Origin: Dehalococcoidia bacterium
Lineage (GTDB): Bacteria > Chloroflexota > Dehalococcoidia > Tepidiformales > Tepidiformaceae
Direction: 5' to 3'
Assembly (NCBI GenBank): GCA_020853755.1
Contig: JADYYG010000026.1
Span: 62,001-126,000 of the forward strand
Length of the DNA: 64,000 nucleotides
Shown here: in pieces, positions 42,278-50,231 of the stretch
Numbering within the stretch: position 1 is the stretch's first letter
Layout of the letters: every line of letters begins with the position of its first letter
The notes under the pieces: model-generated
What the model saw: only the letters and a program-made list of their open reading frames with translations
Told to the model about the DNA's origin: nothing
Databases searched by the model: none
Made by a program: the position numbers and the translations under genes

Positions 42278-43009
42278 CTATACCCGTGCGGTGCCCTTGC
42301 CGGGCTGCCCCGCGTGCCACTTGAACCCTTCGCGGAAGTAGGTCTCCGGGTCTGCCAGCCCCGGCAAGCCACGAAGCGTCGCCTTCACGCCGCGAACGCC
42401 CGCCGGGTCGTACGAAGCGATGGAGCGGGCCAGTTCCCGCGCACGGTCGAGGACAGCATCGTCCGGCGCCACGGCGGTCGCGATGCCAAGGCGCAGCAGT
42501 TCGGGGCCCATCACCTTGTCCCCGGTGAGGGCCATGCGCGCGGCAACCGCCTCGCCATGCCGGAGTGTGAGCCACGCCAGGTTCATCGCCGGCGACGTAC
42601 CCTGCCGAACTTCCCCGACCTGAAGGTAGGCAGTCTCCCCCGCGATGAGCAGGTCGCAGCAACTGGCGATGGGGCCGCCGCCATTAATGGCGAACCGTTC
42701 GAGAGCCCCCACGATGGGCACTGGGCAACGGTAGAACTTCACCTGCAGGTCCACCCACATCGGCCGGAACCGTGGCAACCACTCCGGCGGCGGGTCGGCG
42801 CCGAACTCGGTGAGGTCCACTCCCGCACACAGCGCACCGCCCGCGCCGTGAAGCAATACCACGCGCACATCGTCACGGCATGCCACCTCGTCTATGGCCG
42901 CATGGAGCCCCTCGAGGAGCGGCCCGGTGAGCGCGTTTCGCCGGTGGGGCCGGTTCAGCGCGATGTCCGCCAGCCCTTCGTCAACGGTAAACAGCACTTC
43001 ATCGGCCAT
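42278..43009 (-). CDS. Enoyl-CoA hydratase/isomerase family protein
   Basis: A 243-residue crotonase. VDEGLADIALNRPHRRNALTG at the N-terminus, HGAGGALCAGVDLTEFG near residue 52 (oxyanion-hole strand) and AINGGGPIASCCDLLIAGE-like FAINGGG near residue 100 are diagnostic. The usual catalytic Glu pair near residues 115-135 is not clear (CDLLIAGETAYLQVGEVRQGTSPA, given in part), so hydratase, isomerase or another crotonase chemistry remains open. GGAGG 5 nt before ATG 43009 sets the start. An island-A operator-like site lies 38-57 bp upstream, tying it to the LacI regulon. Confidence 0.85.
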   Translation of the reverse strand: MADEVLFTVDEGLADIALNRPHRRNALTGPLLEGLHAAIDEVACRDDVRVVLLHGAGGALCAGVDLTEFGADPPPEWLPRFRPMWVDLQVKFYRCPVPIVGALERFAINGGGPIASCCDLLIAGETAYLQVGEVRQGTSPAMNLAWLTLRHGEAVAARMALTGDKVMGPELLRLGIATAVAPDDAVLDRARELARSIASYDPAGVRGVKATLRGLPGLADPETYFREGFKWHAGQPGKGTARV

Positions 43010-43046
43010 ACAGTCCTCCGGCGGGCGGAACGAATAGGCAGCGACA

Positions 43047-43066
43047 TTGCGCAAACGTTCCCGCAA
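43047..43066. promoter_or_regulatory. LacI-family operator-like palindrome (site A3)
   Basis: TTGCGCAAACGTTCCCGCAA is a 20-bp palindrome with eight of ten pairs, and mismatches at the same two positions from the centre as site A1. A minus-strand -10-like TAGACT lies just upstream (complement of 43073-43078), so the site would cover the start of transcription of the enoyl-CoA hydratase gene. Confidence 0.65.
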
Positions 43067-43139
43067 GTCGACAGTCTACGCGGCTTGGGGGCCGCCGGGT
43101 AGTGCGGAGCGATGGATATCCATGCGACACACCACTCTC

Positions 43140-44186
43140 TCAGACAGAGCTGTGGTCGAGGAGGACTTTGGTTACCCCTTCCACGCCTGCGGCCACGTCG
43201 ATGAGGTCCGGGACTTCGCTCCATGGCCGGCGGTGGCTGATCAGGCTGGTGGTGTCTATGCGCCCATCCTGAAGGAGTTGGGCCGCACGCTGGAACTGCC
43301 AGCGCGAAGCCACAGCCCCGCGGATGGTGACTTCGCCCGTCACGACGCGGTCGCTATCGAGTTCCACTCTCCGGCCGCCGCAGATCCCGGCCAGCACAAT
43401 CGTGCTCCCGGGGGCGGTCCACGAGAGCAACTCGGAAATGGCGCCCGGGACGCCAGTGATTTCGATGATGACCTCTGCCTGCGCTCCCCGCGTGAGTTCC
43501 TGAATGCGATTCGGCACGTCCTCCGAACACGGGTCGAAGGCGGCCTCTGCGCCAAGGCGAAGAGCCAGTGCGCGCCGCGCGGCGTCGGGTTCGGAAACGA
43601 AGACACGCGCTCCCGCAGCTGATGCAGCCTGGAGCGTGAGCAGGCCGGCAGGTCCCGCGCCGGCGATGAGCACGTTCATGCCCGGCTCCACGCCACCCTG
43701 GTGCAAAAAGTGCAGGGCGCAGGCCAGCGGCTCGACGAAAATGGCGCGCGCGGCATCGAGGGCATTCACCGCGAACACGCGGCTGGCTGGGACTGTCAGG
43801 AACTCCGCGAAGCAGCCATCGCGGGTAATCCCAAGATGAGTCGAACGGCCGCACAGGTTCGGGAGTCCCCGGTAACACTGCGGGCACGCGCCGCAGGGCA
43901 GCAACGGCTCGACCGTCACCAGCGAGCCAGGCTCTATCGCCTCGCCACCGGGATACGGTTGGCGGAGGGTTTCCCCAGACCGGATATCAACCACCCGTCC
44001 GACGACTTCGTGCCCCAGAGTGACGGGAACGCGAGCGCCAACGGCGCCTTGGTACAGGACATGGATGTCGGTCGAGCAAATCCCGGTAAGCACTGGCTCG
44101 ATGAGCGCCTCGCCGGGCTGAAGTTCGGGAACGGGCGCATCGGTCATCTGCGCGGAGCCCAGTTCCAGCATCCGAAAGGCTTTCAA
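43140..44186 (-). CDS. Zinc-dependent alcohol dehydrogenase family protein (island B)
   Basis: A 348-residue medium-chain dehydrogenase. TGICSTDIHVLYQG near residue 36 and LGHEVVGRV near residue 60 give catalytic zinc ligands; CGACPQCYRGLPNLC near residue 97 is the structural zinc loop; LIAGAGPAGLLTLQ near residue 165 is the cofactor fold. It resembles sorbitol/threonine dehydrogenases. It starts with TTG at 44186 after GAGGTGAACGG and lies 53 bp downstream of the cyclase gene on the same strand, so it is likely in the LacI-B regulon and would oxidise a sugar or sugar acid hydroxyl. Confidence 0.85.
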   Translation of the reverse strand: MKAFRMLELGSAQMTDAPVPELQPGEALIEPVLTGICSTDIHVLYQGAVGARVPVTLGHEVVGRVVDIRSGETLRQPYPGGEAIEPGSLVTVEPLLPCGACPQCYRGLPNLCGRSTHLGITRDGCFAEFLTVPASRVFAVNALDAARAIFVEPLACALHFLHQGGVEPGMNVLIAGAGPAGLLTLQAASAAGARVFVSEPDAARRALALRLGAEAAFDPCSEDVPNRIQELTRGAQAEVIIEITGVPGAISELLSWTAPGSTIVLAGICGGRRVELDSDRVVTGEVTIRGAVASRWQFQRAAQLLQDGRIDTTSLISHRRPWSEVPDLIDVAAGVEGVTKVLLDHSSV

Positions 44187-44239
44187 CCGTTCACCTCAAG
44201 CAGGAATGTGGGCGGTTCCATAGTGCCGTCGGCCATCAT

Positions 44240-45217
44240 TCAGACGACCGCGATCGGCCGCATCGCGAAGCCGCCCGTGATGCCCCGGAGCTTCGGAACG
44301 AGTGCGATGTAGCAAAAGGTTGTGACGCCGGCCGAAGCCAACTCTTCGAGGTTGTGCAGTTCGCCCATGTGCACGCCTTGTTCGATGAGAAGGTATTCGT
44401 GGACGGGGTGCCACGAACGGCCGTCGACCGCAGGGAAAACTTCGACCATGGAGGTGTCTGAAGCGACCAGGGCGGCCCCGAGTTCCTCGACGAGGAAGCG
44501 CGCCCCCTCCAACGTCAGCCCACTGCTGTCGGGGCCGCGAAGCAGTTCGTGGTCGTGGCCACCCTCGCCCCAGAGACCGAGCGACCCCGTCCGGACAAAG
44601 ACGGCATCTCCCGGGTCGATGACGACACCGGCGCGGTCAACCGCTTTCGTGAGGAGATCCCGCCCGATCGGGGTTTCATCGGGAAGATGAGGCACCCCGG
44701 TGAGGCCCGCGATATCAAGGAGATGCCCCTTGAGGATGATGGGTGGCGTCGTGTGGCCAGCCGCCTTTCGTGGGCCGAAGTCGCCACCGCTCCCCTCGGC
44801 GTGGAATCCGTTGTACCAGTGGTTATCCGCACCGGCCGTCACATGAGCCAAAGCGTCAATCTGGGTCCCTGCGTGGTCGGAGAGCATAACGAGACTCGAC
44901 ATGAACGCCAGTGCTTGCGTGTTCGTCCGAGGATCCATGAACGGGAGGTCCTGCTGGCGCTTCGTACCCTCCGGCGTCCGAAACGCGATCACCTCGGTGT
45001 GCGGATGCACCGGGGAGAGGAACGAACCCCGATCGAGGAGAACGCCGAGGTCGAAAACCCTGCCTTCGCGAATTCCCGAGAAGGCCCGGAGGATACTGGC
45101 CGGGGTCATGCAATTGAGTGCGCCGACCTCGTCATCCGGCCCCCAAATCCACCCCCAGCCGGCGCCACGTTTCCACCCGGGCGTAGGCGTCTCCTCGCGT
45201 TCTCGCACCTGCGACAT
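44240..45217 (-). CDS. Cyclase family protein (metal-dependent hydrolase, PF04199 type)
   Basis: A 325-residue swivelling-hydrolase fold protein. It opens with the WGPDDEVGALNCMTP segment shared by a subset of bacterial cyclases, and the metal motif reads SDHAGTQIDALAHV near residue 120, where kynurenine formamidases have HxGTHxDxPxH. The second metal His is thus Gln, as in a known subclade. RTGSLGLWG, a SDTSMVE segment and HPVHEYLLIEQGVH follow. Such enzymes open lactams, amides or lactones. I chose ATG 45217 after AAGGGG; the island-B operator lies 19-32 bp upstream. Confidence 0.82.
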   Translation of the reverse strand: MSQVREREETPTPGWKRGAGWGWIWGPDDEVGALNCMTPASILRAFSGIREGRVFDLGVLLDRGSFLSPVHPHTEVIAFRTPEGTKRQQDLPFMDPRTNTQALAFMSSLVMLSDHAGTQIDALAHVTAGADNHWYNGFHAEGSGGDFGPRKAAGHTTPPIILKGHLLDIAGLTGVPHLPDETPIGRDLLTKAVDRAGVVIDPGDAVFVRTGSLGLWGEGGHDHELLRGPDSSGLTLEGARFLVEELGAALVASDTSMVEVFPAVDGRSWHPVHEYLLIEQGVHMGELHNLEELASAGVTTFCYIALVPKLRGITGGFAMRPIAVV

Positions 45218-45235
45218 CGAACGAGCCCCTTCGAT

Positions 45236-45249
45236 TGGTTGCGCTATCA
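45236..45249. promoter_or_regulatory. LacI-family operator-like site (site B1)
   Basis: TGGTTGCGCTATCA has a GCGC centre and five of seven pairs in symmetry, like many LacI-family boxes. It overlaps back-to-back -10-like boxes: TATCAT on the plus strand (45245-45250) for the LacI gene and TATGAT on the minus strand (complement of 45247-45252) for the cyclase gene. Site B2 differs at one base only. Confidence 0.6.
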
Positions 45250-45297
45250 TACCCATGTCCCGGGGAATACTGCATACTCCCGCGTGAAAGGCCCCGC

Positions 45298-46365
45298 TTG
45301 ACTGACAAAGGCGGTGTTTCGCCCCGGCTGTCCCATCCTGCCACGCTCGTCGACGTGGCCAGGGCGGCAGGCGTCTCACCTATGACCGTTTCCCGCGTTG
45401 TGAACAACTCCCGATTGGTCAGCGCCTCAACCCGCGAGCGCGTCGAACGAGCGATGGAGTCGGTTGGCTACATCCCAAACAGCATCGCGCGCTCGCTCGT
45501 CCAGAAGCGAACCGGTGTCCTCGCCCTTCTCGTATCCGACATCACCCACACCTGGTTCACCCAGCTCGGCCACGAGGTCGAGGGCGCGGCGGCAGCAGCC
45601 GGGTATCTCCTCGTGTTCGGCAACACCGATGAGAACGAGCTGACCGAACGTGAGTACGCCGAAAAGCTGTCATCACTCCACGTTGACGGGGTGCTGCTCG
45701 CCCCGGCTTCCCGGGAGTCCCGCGAGACCATCGAGTTGCTCCAGAGGCGAGGCATCCCGGTGGTCCTTATCGACCGCGAAGTCGAGGGGGTCGAACTCGA
45801 TATCGCGCGTGGCGAGTCGTACACGCCGGCGATCGAACTCACCGACCACCTGATCGCCCACGGTCACACACGGCTTGGCATCGTTGCCGGTCCGGACCAC
45901 GTTTGGACGGCGCAGGAGCGCGTCCGCGGATTCAAGGCCGCACTCCGGCGGCGCGGCCTGCCGGTTCCGAGGCGATTCGTCCGGCACGCACAGCTCACTC
46001 GGTCGGGTGGCGCCGAAGAGGCCCGCAAGCTCCTCGCTTCCGAAGACCCACCGTCAGCGATCCTCGCCGGCAACAGCTATCTGGCCGCCGGCATTGTTGA
46101 TGTCGCCCGGGAACGGGGTCTGCGCATCCCCGAGGACCTCGCACTGGTCACGTTCGACGACAGCGAAGGGCCATCGGAGTGGGCGTTCTACTCTTGCTAC
46201 GAACAGCCTGCGCGCGCGATCGGCGCGGCTGCGCTGCGGTTCTTGCTGGATCGGCTGGCTGGCGATCGTTCCGGTGCGCGGCGAGCGGTCCTCCGCGGCG
46301 ATGTTCGCCTGCGCTCATCCTGTGGCTGCCTGGGTGCGGCGCCACCCCAGGACCACCGGCAGTAG
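45298..46365 (+). CDS. LacI family transcriptional regulator (island B)
   Basis: A 355-residue regulator with the HTH in ATLVDVARAAGVSPMTVSR (near residues 15-33), hinge NSIARSLVQKRTGVLA and a sugar-binding-protein-like effector domain from residue 65 (LLVSDITHTWFTQLGHEVEG ... VDGVLLAP). I start at TTG 45298 because AAAGG lies 6 nt upstream. It is divergent from the cyclase gene and 116 bp before the UxaA-type operon, with near-identical operator sites in both flanking intergenic regions, so it most likely controls itself and both flanking units. Sugar or sugar-acid effector expected. Confidence 0.88.
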   Translation: MTDKGGVSPRLSHPATLVDVARAAGVSPMTVSRVVNNSRLVSASTRERVERAMESVGYIPNSIARSLVQKRTGVLALLVSDITHTWFTQLGHEVEGAAAAAGYLLVFGNTDENELTEREYAEKLSSLHVDGVLLAPASRESRETIELLQRRGIPVVLIDREVEGVELDIARGESYTPAIELTDHLIAHGHTRLGIVAGPDHVWTAQERVRGFKAALRRRGLPVPRRFVRHAQLTRSGGAEEARKLLASEDPPSAILAGNSYLAAGIVDVARERGLRIPEDLALVTFDDSEGPSEWAFYSCYEQPARAIGAAALRFLLDRLAGDRSGARRAVLRGDVRLRSSCGCLGAAPPQDHRQ

Positions 46366-46413
46366 TTCCCTCCCGCGCCGAAGATCTTCAACGTCAAGGA
46401 ACCGTCGCACCGC

Positions 46414-46443
46414 TTGCATCGCCAACCAGAGTTCATGTATAAG
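46414..46443 (+). promoter_or_regulatory. Promoter of the UxaA/GH172/transporter operon
   Basis: TTGCAT at 46414-46419 and TATAAG at 46438-46443 are separated by 18 bp. Transcription would start near 46450, inside operator site B2, leaving a leader of about 32 nt with AGGAGGGAGGG before the ATG. Confidence 0.6.
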
Positions 46444-46448
46444 CCTAA

Positions 46449-46462
46449 TGGTTGCGCTAACA
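46449..46462. promoter_or_regulatory. LacI-family operator-like site (site B2)
   Basis: TGGTTGCGCTAACA matches site B1 at 13 of 14 positions. It sits directly after the -10 box and covers the expected transcription start of the operon, the typical place for a LacI-type repressor. Confidence 0.6.
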
Positions 46463-46481
46463 GCAACAGGAGGGAGGGACC

Positions 46482-47666
46482 ATGGGCTGCTCTCAAGGCA
46501 CTACCTTCATGGGGTTCCGGCGGGATTCGCGCCGGCCTGGCGTCCGCAACCTGCCAGTCATCTTTCCCCTGGATGCCAGCCTCTCCCGCCTCGTGGAACT
46601 TGGAAGCACGAGCACCGGCGCCGTTCGAGTCCCCGTGCACGACGCCCTCACTCACCTTCGTTCACCCTTCACCCTTCGCGTGGTGGCGGACTTCCTTTCC
46701 AACCCGAACGTAGGCCACGTCGTCTTGGTCTCAAGTACGTCGTCCCGCGACGTTGCCGAAGCAATCACTGGTGACCTTCGGCGGCTCGATGTCCCCACAG
46801 AGACGCTGAACGCGGAGGACTGCTCCAGCGTGGCCGGGTTCATCCAGTCCATTCATGACGCGTGCGCCGGTGCCACAGCCGGGTGTGCAACGGTCGATCG
46901 AATCTCGTTCCCGGTCAGTGAGATGCTTGTTGGGACCGAATGTGGCGGCTCGGATGGCTATTCGGGCCTGTCCGCGAACCCGGTTGTGGGGAAAGTCGTC
47001 GACCGGCTCGTGTCCGAGGGCGGCGCCGCCCTCCTCTGCGAACTCCCTGAAGCCATCGGCGCCGAACATCTCCTCGCGCAACGTGCGATTGACGCCGAGA
47101 CCGCTAACCGGGTGACCGGGGCAGTGCTGGCCTGGGAGTCGCTGGCGGCCCGCTTCGGCGAAGATCTTCGCGGAGCTCAGCCGTCGCCCGGGAACCAGGA
47201 TGGCGGGCTGACCACGATCGAAGAGAAGTCGCTCGGCGCCATCGCCAAGGGGGGAAGCACCCCGCTGGTGGAAGTTGTCGACTACGGCCAGGCGCCATCA
47301 CGCGCGGGTCTCGTCGTCATGGACACCCCCGGGCACGACGTCGAACAGATGACCGGCATGGCCGCCGCCGGGGCGCAGATCATCCTGTTCACCACCGGCC
47401 GGGGGACGCCAACCGGCTCTCCCGTCGCGCCGACGCTGAAGATCGGGACGAATCCTTCCGTTTCGCAACACCTTTCCTCGTTGATCGATTTCGATGCGAG
47501 CACCGTTCTCTCGGGCGAATCACTCGATGAGGCAGGGGCAGCCCTCTTCCGCTTGATGCTGAACACGGCCAGCGGCACGCCTTCGCTCGCGGAGCGCGCC
47601 AGCCAGTTCGATTTCGCCCTGCCGCCGCTCGGTAGCTCGAAGCTGCTTGCAGGAACCGCACGATGA
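46482..47666 (+). CDS. UxaA (altronate/galactarate dehydratase) family large subunit, N-domain degenerate
   Basis: A 394-residue protein related to the catalytic part of UxaA/GarD and SuyB. The C-terminal half is intact: ECGGSDGYSGLSANP (residues 153-167), ELPEAIGAEHLL (187-198), GGLTTIEEKSLGAIAKGG (241-258), MDTPGHD (280-286) and FTTGRG (303-308). The N-terminal half keeps only the outline (GFRRDSRRPGVRN and NPNVGHVVLVSS): the HGxGCG and GLGCExNQ motifs are lost. These lost motifs are intact in the paralogue two genes downstream. Expected activity is dehydration (or C-S lysis) of a sugar or sulfonated hydroxy acid. AGGAGGGAGGG precedes the ATG; an ATGA overlap joins it to the SAF gene. Confidence 0.85.
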   Translation: MGCSQGTTFMGFRRDSRRPGVRNLPVIFPLDASLSRLVELGSTSTGAVRVPVHDALTHLRSPFTLRVVADFLSNPNVGHVVLVSSTSSRDVAEAITGDLRRLDVPTETLNAEDCSSVAGFIQSIHDACAGATAGCATVDRISFPVSEMLVGTECGGSDGYSGLSANPVVGKVVDRLVSEGGAALLCELPEAIGAEHLLAQRAIDAETANRVTGAVLAWESLAARFGEDLRGAQPSPGNQDGGLTTIEEKSLGAIAKGGSTPLVEVVDYGQAPSRAGLVVMDTPGHDVEQMTGMAAAGAQIILFTTGRGTPTGSPVAPTLKIGTNPSVSQHLSSLIDFDASTVLSGESLDEAGAALFRLMLNTASGTPSLAERASQFDFALPPLGSSKLLAGTAR

Positions 47667-47944
47667 CCGTCCTTCGACTGCACGGTGAAGACGACGTAGC
47701 CGTGACCACGGAGCCGATAGCGGCCGGGACCGGCGTGAACGTTTCAGGCATTGGCCTCATCCACGTTGTGGATCCCATCCCTGCGGGCCACAAGTTCGCC
47801 ACGCGGCGCCTCGAACGAGGCGCGACCGTCCACAAATACGGGAGCATCATCGGTCTGGCCACTCAGCCGATCCCAACCGGCGCTCACGTTCACACCCACA
47901 ACCTCGCGAGCCAGCGGGCCAGGGGCGGAGGCGCCCCCGAATGA
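47663..47944 (+). CDS. SAF domain protein (UxaA/SuyA-type small subunit)
   Basis: A 93-residue stand-alone SAF domain, which forms the N-terminal domain of fused altronate dehydratases and the small subunit of SuyAB-type lyases. HGEDDVAVTTEPIAAGTGV, VVDPIPAGHKFATRRLERG, VHKYGSIIGLATQPIPTG and GAHVHTHNL are strongly characteristic (the VKYGxxIGxA and HVHxHN elements). It overlaps both UxaA-type genes by ATGA, so the three subunits are made in concert. Confidence 0.9.
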   Translation: MTVLRLHGEDDVAVTTEPIAAGTGVNVSGIGLIHVVDPIPAGHKFATRRLERGATVHKYGSIIGLATQPIPTGAHVHTHNLASQRARGGGAPE

Positions 47945-48840
47945 ACCTCACGGGCTTCCTTCGCGAAAACGGCGTGGGTATTCGGCAGCACTGGCTGGCC
48001 GTCCCGTCGGTCGGCTGCGTCAATCGCACCGTGGAACTTGCCGCTGAACGCGCGCCGCGCATGGCGCTTCTCACCCACCAGGGTGGCTGCGGGATGCTCC
48101 GCGATGACGTCGCCCAGTTCAGGGACACCCTCGCCGGCATGCTCTTGAACCCGAACGTGGCTGGCGGAGTCGTCGTGGGCCTCGGTTGCGAGACGAACCA
48201 ATCGGCCGATGTCACCTCGCTTGCGAACCGCGGACGAAGCGCCGTGACGTCGCTGACGCTCCAGGCTGCAGGTGGAGTGACCACCGCCGCAGAAGCAGTT
48301 TGCCGCCTCTTTGAAGGGCGCGATGCCATGGTGAGCCGTGTACAGGTCGCTCCTGGCGACCTGCGTGTGGTGGTGACGGTGCGGGACGACGCCGGGCCTG
48401 CGGGACTCGCCCATGCGCAGCACTTCGCGACATCGCTTCGGGGGCACGGCTTCGACGTGCTGGGGCCGGTTGCCGCCGTCCGCGACACCGGACCTGCGAC
48501 GACGGGTGGCTCGGTCCCGGGCATCTGGGCACGAGACGATGTCACACATGCACCGTCGGAAGTTGAGGCCCTCTCGGTGGCCGCGGCCCAGGGCGCAGTC
48601 ATCGGTGTCGCCTTCGCAGGCGAAGCCACTCCCGTTGGCTCACCTGTGATGCCGGTGATCCGCGTCACGTCTGCGCCGGGCGCGGTCTTCGCAGCTGACT
48701 GCCAGCTCGCCGGCCCACCCGGGGAGACCACAGAGCAGTTGCTCCGGCTGTTCGAGGAGGTCGTCAACGGGAGGGAAACCGTTGGCGAATCGATTGGCCA
48801 GCGCGACTTCGCCCCGCCACGAATAGCGCCAACCATGTAG
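47941..48840 (+). CDS. UxaA family subunit, C-domain degenerate (partner paralogue)
   Basis: A 299-residue paralogue of the first gene of the operon with the opposite pattern of conservation. The N-terminal half is intact: NGVGIRQHWLAVPSVGC (residues 10-26), THQGGCGM (45-52), PNVAGGVVVGLGCETNQ (71-87) and QAAGGVTTA (108-116). The C-terminal half is shortened by about 90 residues and lacks CGGSD, the TTIEEKSLG motif and the TTGRG loop, although GSPVMPVIRVTSAP recalls the end of the normal fold. It begins in an ATGA overlap with the SAF gene. With that and the first subunit it would reconstitute one full active site, probably as a hetero-oligomer. Confidence 0.82.
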   Translation: MNLTGFLRENGVGIRQHWLAVPSVGCVNRTVELAAERAPRMALLTHQGGCGMLRDDVAQFRDTLAGMLLNPNVAGGVVVGLGCETNQSADVTSLANRGRSAVTSLTLQAAGGVTTAAEAVCRLFEGRDAMVSRVQVAPGDLRVVVTVRDDAGPAGLAHAQHFATSLRGHGFDVLGPVAAVRDTGPATTGGSVPGIWARDDVTHAPSEVEALSVAAAQGAVIGVAFAGEATPVGSPVMPVIRVTSAPGAVFAADCQLAGPPGETTEQLLRLFEEVVNGRETVGESIGQRDFAPPRIAPTM

Positions 48841-48888
48841 CCGAACGAGGTCGTATCAGGAACCGACGGATGGAGAGCAACCAACAAG

Positions 48889-50127
48889 ATGAGTAACTGG
48901 ACCGACCTGAGCATGATCCCTCGCGGGATGAGCCTCCGAAGCAGCTCCTTCGAGAACCCCCAGGGTGCGAAGGGCGCCGGAGGAACCGCGTGGCGCGGGC
49001 GCAAGGGCGCGCCGTCGAAGGCGATCGGGGCCGGTCAACGGGAGGTGCTGGCGTCGATCCAGGGCCCGGCGACCGTCCGGCACTTCTGGATCGCGTTCCG
49101 CCATGCCGTGCCCGAAGAGCTGCGGGCTCTGCACCTCGAAATCTTCTACGACGGCCTCGCCGAGCCCAGTGTCTCTGTCCCGCTGCTCGATTTCTTCGGG
49201 CTCCCCCACGGCCGCTTCGCGGAGTACTACTCCGCGATCAGCTCCTGCCACGAAGGACGCAGCATCAGCACCTATCTCCCGATCCCGGTCCACCGCGATG
49301 CCCGTATCGAGGTCATCAACCGGTCGGACAGCGCATTCGTCATCTACTACCAGCTGACATTGACGACCGGAGAACTGGACCCGGCAGCTGGCTACCTTCA
49401 TGCAACGTTCCGTCGCGAAAACCCAACAACGAAAGCTCGCGACTTCGTCATTCTCGACGGTCTCCGCGGACCGGGCCGGTTTGCCGGCTGCAACGTGGGT
49501 ATCCGGACCCTTTCCGACCACGAGCACTGGTACGGCGAAGGCGAAGTGAAGTTCTACATCGACGGGGACAGCGAGCTCCCGACCTACTGCGGCACGGGCC
49601 TCGAGGATTATGTCTGCAGCGCATGGGGCCTCGGTACTCACTCCGGGCATTGGAGCGGTTCGGCCCACCTCATCGGGCCGCCGAGCGACGACGGGAAGCC
49701 GCGCGCTACCGACCTCGCAAGCTTCTACCGCTGGCACGGACCCGACCCGGTGCCGTTTGAGCGCGACATCAAGGTAACTATTCAACAAATGGGGACCGCC
49801 GCGTTCCCTGATACCGAAAAGGAGGCGTTCACGGCCTGGTTGGCCGAGCGAGACCCGGCTGGCTGGCTCTGGTTTGGAGGCGAGAACAGCGAGGTCCCCC
49901 TGCTCGGGGGCCTGTACGAACGAGTCGACGATTACTGCGCCACGGCGTTCGTGTATTGCAGCGAACCGCAGGCAGTCCCCGTACCCGGCGTCAGTCTCGC
50001 CACGGACGGCGTCGGCCTCCTCCCATACGAACGAAACCGGTGGGGCTGGCAGCGGTCGCGCCAGCTCGACCAGTACCTCTTCGAGCATTGGGGCAGCATT
50101 GCGGCGCCACTGCCACCAGCCAACTGA
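48889..50127 (+). CDS. GH172 family (DUF2961) glycoside hydrolase
   Basis: A 412-residue DUF2961 protein of glycoside hydrolase family 172, whose characterised members act on fructofuranose dianhydrides or D-arabinofuranosides. The signature is WYGEGEVKFYIDGD (residues 214-227) and GTGLEDYVCSAWG (235-247), which supply the two conserved acidic residues. RFAEYYSAISSCHEGRSI near residue 109 is another family block. No signal peptide is found, so it should act on an imported oligosaccharide or glycoside in the cytoplasm. It lies 48 bp after the UxaA-type genes in the same operon. Substrate cannot be fixed from sequence. Confidence 0.88.
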   Translation: MSNWTDLSMIPRGMSLRSSSFENPQGAKGAGGTAWRGRKGAPSKAIGAGQREVLASIQGPATVRHFWIAFRHAVPEELRALHLEIFYDGLAEPSVSVPLLDFFGLPHGRFAEYYSAISSCHEGRSISTYLPIPVHRDARIEVINRSDSAFVIYYQLTLTTGELDPAAGYLHATFRRENPTTKARDFVILDGLRGPGRFAGCNVGIRTLSDHEHWYGEGEVKFYIDGDSELPTYCGTGLEDYVCSAWGLGTHSGHWSGSAHLIGPPSDDGKPRATDLASFYRWHGPDPVPFERDIKVTIQQMGTAAFPDTEKEAFTAWLAERDPAGWLWFGGENSEVPLLGGLYERVDDYCATAFVYCSEPQAVPVPGVSLATDGVGLLPYERNRWGWQRSRQLDQYLFEHWGSIAAPLPPAN

Positions 50128-50231
50128 CAGAACCGCACGATGCCGAATCGAAACGACGTCCCCTCGCACTCTCGGGCAGCCTGTGGCGCACAACCACGGC
50201 GAGGACGGGTTGCGCCGCTGGCAGGCCGACG

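Noticed and set aside
46482-48840. The two UxaA-type genes as fragments of one broken gene
   Set aside because: The gene with intact C-terminal motifs comes first, each keeps the outline of the whole fold, and clean ATGA overlaps with the SAF gene argue against a frameshift or truncation.
50206-50219. Partial match to the island-B operator (GGTTGCGC) before the CoA-transferase gene
   Set aside because: Only the left half matches and there is no promoter-like sequence; likely chance.
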